A stretch of DNA of 11,513 nucleotides from Ignavibacteriales bacterium UBA6490 (GTDB lineage: Bacteria > Bacteroidota > Ignavibacteria > Ignavibacteriales > Ignavibacteriaceae). This document shows, piece after piece, positions 7,664-11,513 of the stretch (positions are counted from its first letter, which is position 1; each line of letters begins with the position of its first letter). Under the pieces are notes generated by a model that saw only the letters and a program-made list of their open reading frames with translations, searched no databases and was not told the origin of the DNA. Where the stretch lies: the NCBI GenBank assembly GCA_002435365.1, contig DJMM01000041.1, positions 1-11,513 of the forward strand, read 5' to 3'. The position numbers and the translations under genes were made by a program.

Positions 7664-8509
7664 ATGGAAAACATCAAATCAGGTATTGAAGATAAAGTAT
7701 GTGTCATTACAGGAGGATGCGGGGTTTTCGGAGTTGCATTCGCACAATCACTTGTAAAGGCTCATGCCAAAGTGGCAATTCTCGATTTTAAAATGGGAAA
7801 TTGTGAATTATGCCCGCTGGAATCAGAAAAAAAATCAGGTTCACCGGTACTTTGCATAAATGCAAATGTATTGGACAAGCAAAGTCTGATTGAAGCAAGA
7901 GCAAAAATCAATTACGAGCTTGGAAAAGTTGATATTCTTTTAAATGTAGCAGGCGGAAACTCTCCTGCTGCAACCACCAGGAATGAATGGATTGATGATA
8001 AGAATTTAAAAGATCTGTCAGGTTCATTTTTTGGACTGGAGCTTGATGGTTTTCGAAAAGTATTTGATCTTAACATTTTAGGAACGGTACTTCCAACCAT
8101 GGTATTTGCTGAAGATATGCTGCAAAGAGGAGGTTCAATAATTAACATTTCTTCTATGAACTCCTTCAGACCGCTCACTAAAATCCCGGCATATTCCGCG
8201 GCGAAAGCCTCAGTTAATAATTTAACCCAATGGCTGGCTGTTCACTTTGCAAAAGTTAATATACGGGTGAATGCGATCGCCCCGGGTTTCTTTATGACAA
8301 ATCAAAACAGATTTCTTTTAACAGATGAAAAAACAGGGGAATTAACAGAACGCGGCAAAAAAATTATAAACAATACACCAATGGACAGATTCGGAGAGCC
8401 GGATGATTTAATAGGAACACTGCTCTACCTGGTTTCAGACGATTCAAAATTTGTAACCGGGGTAGTAATTCCTGTTGACGGAGGCTTCAGCGCTTATTCT
8501 GGTGTTTAA
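7664..8509 (+). CDS. uxuB: SDR-type D-fructuronate reductase (D-mannonate oxidoreductase)
   Basis: Short-chain dehydrogenase predicted to reduce D-fructuronate to D-mannonate with NAD(P)H in the cytoplasm. The Rossmann motif reads TGGCGVFG (16-23). NVAGG (94-98), Asn137, Ser163/Ser164 and the Tyr177-x3-Lys181 catalytic pair complete the classical SDR tetrad. The C-terminal signature MDRFGEPDDLIGTLLYL (240-256) and VIPVDGGFSAYSGV (268-281) is characteristic of the Bacillus YjmF-type UxuB group. This separates it from shorter KduD-type dehydrogenases (about 250 residues). It is unrelated to the long-chain (mannitol dehydrogenase-like) UxuB of E. coli. The product of UxaE just upstream is its expected substrate. 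KduD-like activity on diketogluconate is the main alternative. Confidence 0.88.
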   Translation: MENIKSGIEDKVCVITGGCGVFGVAFAQSLVKAHAKVAILDFKMGNCELCPLESEKKSGSPVLCINANVLDKQSLIEARAKINYELGKVDILLNVAGGNSPAATTRNEWIDDKNLKDLSGSFFGLELDGFRKVFDLNILGTVLPTMVFAEDMLQRGGSIINISSMNSFRPLTKIPAYSAAKASVNNLTQWLAVHFAKVNIRVNAIAPGFFMTNQNRFLLTDEKTGELTERGKKIINNTPMDRFGEPDDLIGTLLYLVSDDSKFVTGVVIPVDGGFSAYSGV

Positions 8510-8518
8510 TTAAAAATT

Positions 8519-8526
8519 AAGGAAAG
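8519..8526 (+). promoter_or_regulatory. Ribosome binding site of kdgK
   Basis: AAGGAAAG lies 5 bases before the kdgK ATG at 8532. It is among the better purine-rich ribosome sites in this window, where most starts have weak or AT-rich leaders. Confidence 0.6.
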
Positions 8527-8531
8527 ATAAA

Positions 8532-9614
8532 ATGGATTATGGTTTAAAGATCTCCCCGCAGGGAAAATATGATTTAATTTCACTTGGTGCTCTGGTTCAT
8601 CGTCTGGATCCGGGAACTATTCCTTTCCGTAAAGCCACAGAATGCAAAATTCACGTAAGCGGCGGGGAATTCAATGTTGCTGCCAATCTTTCCGATTGTT
8701 TCAGATTGAAAACAGGAATTATTACAGCGATGGTTGATTATCCCATAGGTGAATTAATCTCTACACGCGTTAAAGCAATGGGAGTAAAACCATTTTACAA
8801 AGTATTTAAGCATAATGGTGTAAATGGACCCAATATGGCAACCGTTTACAGCGACCGCGGGTATGGAATGCGTGCCCCGGTTGTATTTTATAACCGCTGC
8901 AATGAGGCCGGAGCACAATTAAAGCCCGGAGATTTTAACTGGGATGAAATATTCTCAACCGGAGTACGCTGGTTTCACAGCGGAGGAATTTTTGCCTCTC
9001 TTTCAGAAACTACCGGTGAACTGATAATCGAGGCAATGCAGGCAGCCAAGAAATATGGAGTGATCACGAGCTTTGATCTAAATTTCCGTGCGAAATTATG
9101 GAATATATGGGGTGGTGAAAAAAAGGCTTCACAAGTTATAAACAGAATCGTGAAAAATGTGGATGTCCTGGTGGGAAATGAGGAGGATCTGCAAAAGGGA
9201 TTGGGTATCCGGGGTCCCGAAGTTACGGCTAAATCCAAACTGGATCCAAGTGTATTTTTCTCAATGATCGACAAAGTAATAGATAAGCACCCCCAGGTTA
9301 AAGTTGTCGCCACAACACTCAGGGAGGTGAAATCTACAAATCAGCATAACTGGAGTGCAGTGGCCTGGATAAATGGAAAAACCTATAGTGCTCCGACTGC
9401 GGAACTGAACGTATACGATCGTGTGGGAGGCGGTGACGGTTTTGCCAGCGGATTCATATACGGTCTGCTTACAAATGAAAAACCGGAAGATGCTGTTAAA
9501 CTGGGCTGGGCCCATGGCGCTCTGTTAACCACATTTCCCGGCGACACAACAATGGCTTCAGTCGAGGAAGTCAGAGCATTTGCAGAGGGCGGTTCTGCCC
9601 GTATTCAAAGGTAA
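8532..9614 (+). CDS. kdgK: 2-keto-3-deoxygluconate kinase, PfkB family
   Basis: Ribokinase/PfkB-family sugar kinase predicted to phosphorylate 2-keto-3-deoxygluconate (KDG) to KDPG, the substrate of the aldolase encoded upstream. Visible family features: N-terminal substrate-binding Gly pair in HVSGGEFNVAANL (41-53), FDLNFRAKLW (181-190), VGNEEDL (214-220) and the anion-hole/catalytic motif DRVGGGDGFASGF (296-308) with catalytic base Asp302. The motif has GGGD rather than the commoner GAGD, which I would not expect to abolish activity. At 360 residues it is longer than many KDG kinases (about 310-340), mostly because of a region at about 225-285 between NEED and the catalytic loop. A good AAGGAAAG ribosome site lies 5 bases before the ATG. 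The exact sugar acid is inferred from the operon. Confidence 0.88.
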   Translation: MDYGLKISPQGKYDLISLGALVHRLDPGTIPFRKATECKIHVSGGEFNVAANLSDCFRLKTGIITAMVDYPIGELISTRVKAMGVKPFYKVFKHNGVNGPNMATVYSDRGYGMRAPVVFYNRCNEAGAQLKPGDFNWDEIFSTGVRWFHSGGIFASLSETTGELIIEAMQAAKKYGVITSFDLNFRAKLWNIWGGEKKASQVINRIVKNVDVLVGNEEDLQKGLGIRGPEVTAKSKLDPSVFFSMIDKVIDKHPQVKVVATTLREVKSTNQHNWSAVAWINGKTYSAPTAELNVYDRVGGGDGFASGFIYGLLTNEKPEDAVKLGWAHGALLTTFPGDTTMASVEEVRAFAEGGSARIQR

Positions 9615-9650
9615 AAAGGATTGAGGTAGAACTAATTTGATGGTAATGCT

Positions 9651-10925
9651 ATGATTTATTATGCAAATGAAAAGTCCGATGGATCATTTTCTGAAAACGA
9701 GCTGCATGATGCAATCTTTCAAACCCTTGAAAAAATCGGAGTTAAAAAAAAGATACTCATTATTCCGCCTGATATAACAAGATATCATTCACAGGCGGGC
9801 ATATTGACTAATATTATATACCGGTATTATAAAGATGCACTGAAGGATATACTGCCAGCACTGGGAACGCATTCGCCCATGACAGAGTCGGAAATTACAA
9901 AAATGTATAAAGGAGTTCCTGCCGGTTTATTCAGGGTGCATAACTGGAGGAAAGATTTAATAACACTGGGCGAGGTACCTGCGGATTTTATAAGAGAAGT
10001 TTCAGAAGGAAAGGTAAATTACAGCTGGCCGGCACAGGTAAATAAATTGCTGGTTGAAGGCGGGCACGACCTGATCCTTTCTGTCGGTCAGGTGGTTCCG
10101 CATGAAGTTGTAGGCATGGCAAACTATAACAAAAACATTTTTGTGGGTACAGGCGGATCTGAAGGAATTAATAAAAGCCATTTCCTTGGCGCAGTCTATG
10201 GAATGGAAAGAATGATGGGACGGGCGGATACTCCTGTAAGAAGGGTCTTAAATTATGCGTCGGAAAATTTCGCAAATCATCTGCCCATTGTGTACATACT
10301 CACCGTGGTTAGTAAGAATAATAGTGGTGTATTCGGTATAAAGGGCTTGTTTATCGGAGATGATTATGATTGCTTCAGGCTTGCTGCCGAACTCTCCCTA
10401 AAGGTAAATTTTGAATTGCTCGATAAGCCCCTGAAAAAAGTAGTTGTATACCTGGATCCCGGGGAATTCAAAAGTACCTGGCTGGGGAATAAAAGCATCT
10501 ACAGAACCAGGATGGCAATTGCAGATGATGGTGAACTGGTGGTCCTTGCTCCCGGATTAAGAGAATTTGGTGAAGATAAAGCCATTGATGAATTGATAAG
10601 AAAATATGGTTACCTTACAACTCCCGAAATTTTGAAATTAGTTGACGAAACCGATGACCTTAAGAACAATCTTTCAGCAGCGGCACACTTAATTCATGGG
10701 TCATCAGAAAACAGATTTAAAATTACTTATTGCCCAGGTTCAATTTCCAAAGAAGAAATTGAAAAAGTTAATTTCAGTTTTGCTCCCCTGGATAAAATGA
10801 TAGACAAATATAATCCCGCCGAACTGAAAGATGGTTTTAATAAAATGCCTGACGGAGAGGAAATCTATTTTATTTCAAATCCTGGATTAGGATTATGGTC
10901 TTATAAAGACCGGTTTACTGAATAA
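9651..10925 (+). CDS. LarA-family (DUF2088) nickel-pincer racemase/epimerase homologue, substrate unknown
   Basis: Homologue of lactate racemase LarA, whose superfamily uses the nickel-pincer nucleotide cofactor to racemise or epimerise 2-hydroxy acids by hydride transfer. Family landmarks are present: PPDITR (39-44; Asp41, Arg44), ALGTHSPMTESEI (70-82; His74), LSVGQVVPHEVVG (143-155; His151), MANYNKNIFVG (156-166; Lys161 where the cofactor-linking Lys sits) and INKSH (173-177; His177). The usual GGAK around that Lys is YNK here. Length 424 fits the family (about 420-430). The start is fixed: the ATG at 9651 is the first start codon after an in-frame stop at 9633. It lies 36 bases after kdgK and 22 before gnd. 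Context suggests an aldonate epimerase, for example mannonate/gluconate, since gluconate 2-epimerases exist in this superfamily; the substrate is inference. Activity would need LarB, LarC and LarE encoded elsewhere. Confidence 0.85.
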   Translation: MIYYANEKSDGSFSENELHDAIFQTLEKIGVKKKILIIPPDITRYHSQAGILTNIIYRYYKDALKDILPALGTHSPMTESEITKMYKGVPAGLFRVHNWRKDLITLGEVPADFIREVSEGKVNYSWPAQVNKLLVEGGHDLILSVGQVVPHEVVGMANYNKNIFVGTGGSEGINKSHFLGAVYGMERMMGRADTPVRRVLNYASENFANHLPIVYILTVVSKNNSGVFGIKGLFIGDDYDCFRLAAELSLKVNFELLDKPLKKVVVYLDPGEFKSTWLGNKSIYRTRMAIADDGELVVLAPGLREFGEDKAIDELIRKYGYLTTPEILKLVDETDDLKNNLSAAAHLIHGSSENRFKITYCPGSISKEEIEKVNFSFAPLDKMIDKYNPAELKDGFNKMPDGEEIYFISNPGLGLWSYKDRFTE

Positions 10926-10933
10926 ATATAATT

Positions 10934-10937
10934 GGAG
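10934..10937 (+). promoter_or_regulatory. Ribosome binding site of gnd
   Basis: GGAG lies 10 bases before the gnd ATG at 10948 and supports that codon as the start. The gap to the LarA-family gene is 22 bases, with no terminator-like inverted repeat. Confidence 0.55.
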
Positions 10938-10947
10938 AATACAAAAA

Positions 10948-11513
10948 ATGAGTAAAGCAGATATTGGATTAATCGGACTAGCAGTAATGGGTGAAAACCT
11001 CGTGCTGAATATGGAGAGTCATGGATTTACAGTAGCGGTTTATAACCGTACTGTTAAAAAAGTAGATGAATTCATAAACGGACGGGGGAAAGGAAAAAAT
11101 ATAATCGGCGTTCATACCATTGAAGATCTGATTGCAGGTTTAAAGTCACCCAGGAAAATAATGCTGATGGTAAAGGCAGGCAAACCTGTGGATGACTTTA
11201 TTGAACTGCTGATACCCCACCTGGAAAAAGGTGATATAATAATTGATGGCGGAAACTCACATTTTCCGGATACAACCAGGAGAACAAAATACCTGGAAAG
11301 CAAAGGATTGCTTTACATCGGAACGGGAGTCTCAGGCGGAGAAGAAGGAGCGCTTAAGGGACCCTCAATTATGCCCGGCGGCTCTCCAAAAGCGTGGGAA
11401 CATCTGAAGCCGATCTTCCAGTCTGTTGCTGCAAAAGTGGAAAATGGAATCCCCTGCTGCGACTGGGTCGGCGAGGACGGAGCGGGACACTTTGTTAAAA
11501 TGGTTCATAATGG
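10948..11513 (+). CDS. gnd: 6-phosphogluconate dehydrogenase, decarboxylating, 3' end cut off by the window edge
   Basis: N-terminal 188 codons of 6-phosphogluconate dehydrogenase, which oxidatively decarboxylates 6-phosphogluconate to ribulose-5-phosphate. The frame stays open to the window end; the family is about 470 residues, so roughly 60% is missing. Clear motifs: dinucleotide fold IGLIGLAVMGENLVLNM (6-22), NRT (33-35) whose Arg is typical of NADP-preferring enzymes, DGGNSHF (100-106, Asn103), GTGVSGGEEGALKGPSIMPG (125-144) and AGHFVKMVHN (179-188) containing the catalytic Lys184. A GGAG ribosome site precedes the ATG. It is an unusual partner for a galacturonate operon, because the UxaC-UxaE-UxuB-KdgK-Eda route does not make 6-phosphogluconate. 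It may begin a sugar-phosphate module that continues beyond the window. Confidence 0.96.
   Translation, partial: MSKADIGLIGLAVMGENLVLNMESHGFTVAVYNRTVKKVDEFINGRGKGKNIIGVHTIEDLIAGLKSPRKIMLMVKAGKPVDDFIELLIPHLEKGDIIIDGGNSHFPDTTRRTKYLESKGLLYIGTGVSGGEEGALKGPSIMPGGSPKAWEHLKPIFQSVAAKVENGIPCCDWVGEDGAGHFVKMVHN

Larger units (their letters stand above)
2..11513 (+). other. Pectin and galacturonate utilisation operon, both ends outside the window
   Basis: Eleven genes in one direction with gaps of 15, 44, 42, 10, 15, overlap 8, 2, 22, 36 and 22 bases. I find no hairpin plus T-run and no convincing promoter in the longer gaps (1955-1998 and 2749-2790), which are plain AT-rich sequence. Function follows position: regulator, then exported esterases and the DUF4861 protein, then the cytoplasmic uronate pathway, then the LarA homologue and gnd. 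No transporter, TonB/SusCD pair, polysaccharide lyase, GH28 or mannonate dehydratase is present. A single transcript is inferred from spacing, not shown. Confidence 0.75.

Noticed and set aside
7664..8509. KduD (2-keto-3-deoxygluconate/diketogluconate dehydrogenase) as the identity of the SDR
   Set aside because: At 281 residues with a C-terminal GFSAYSGV and RFGEPDDLIG it fits the YjmF-type UxuB group better, and UxaE upstream makes its substrate. No KduI is present.

Overview
The window (11,513 bases, moderately AT-rich) is a single run of eleven + strand genes. Gaps are short (2 to 44 bases) and one pair overlaps by 8 bases. It reads as one catabolic operon for pectin and its main sugar acid, D-galacturonate. 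Both ends are cut: the first gene (a LacI-type regulator) lacks its N-terminus and the last (6-phosphogluconate dehydrogenase) lacks about 60% of its length. I see no tRNA, rRNA, CRISPR, insertion sequence, clear terminator or internal promoter, and no gene-free stretch over 45 bases.

Layout. Bases 2-925: LacI-family regulator. Bases 941-4014: three proteins with signal peptides that act outside the cytoplasm, namely a divergent pectin methylesterase (CE8), a rhamnogalacturonan acetylesterase-like SGNH hydrolase (CE12) and a DUF4861 protein. Bases 4025-9614: cytoplasmic hexuronate breakdown, in the order uronate isomerase UxaC, tagaturonate epimerase UxaE, KDG/KDPG aldolase Eda, SDR-type fructuronate reductase UxuB and a KDG kinase (KdgK). 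Bases 9651-10925: a LarA-family (DUF2088, nickel-pincer) racemase/epimerase of unknown substrate. Bases 10948 to the end: start of an NADP-type 6-phosphogluconate dehydrogenase.

How they fit. Esterases strip methyl and acetyl groups from pectin. Released galacturonate is isomerised to tagaturonate (UxaC), epimerised to fructuronate (UxaE, replacing the UxaB/UxaA altronate branch of E. coli) and reduced to mannonate (UxuB). Mannonate dehydratase (UxuA), which should give KDG, is not in the window. KDG is then phosphorylated (KdgK) and cleaved (Eda) to pyruvate and glyceraldehyde-3-phosphate. The most interesting part is the LarA homologue between kdgK and gnd. Some members of that superfamily epimerise aldonates at C2 (gluconate/mannonate), so this one may link the mannonate pool to gluconate and the oxidative pentose phosphate route. 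That is a hypothesis.

Organism. The AT-rich leaders with weak or absent Shine-Dalgarno sequences, the DUF4861 and CE12 genes and UxaE suggest a Bacteroidota/Ignavibacteriota-type (FCB group) plant-polysaccharide degrader. No marker gene in the window settles this.
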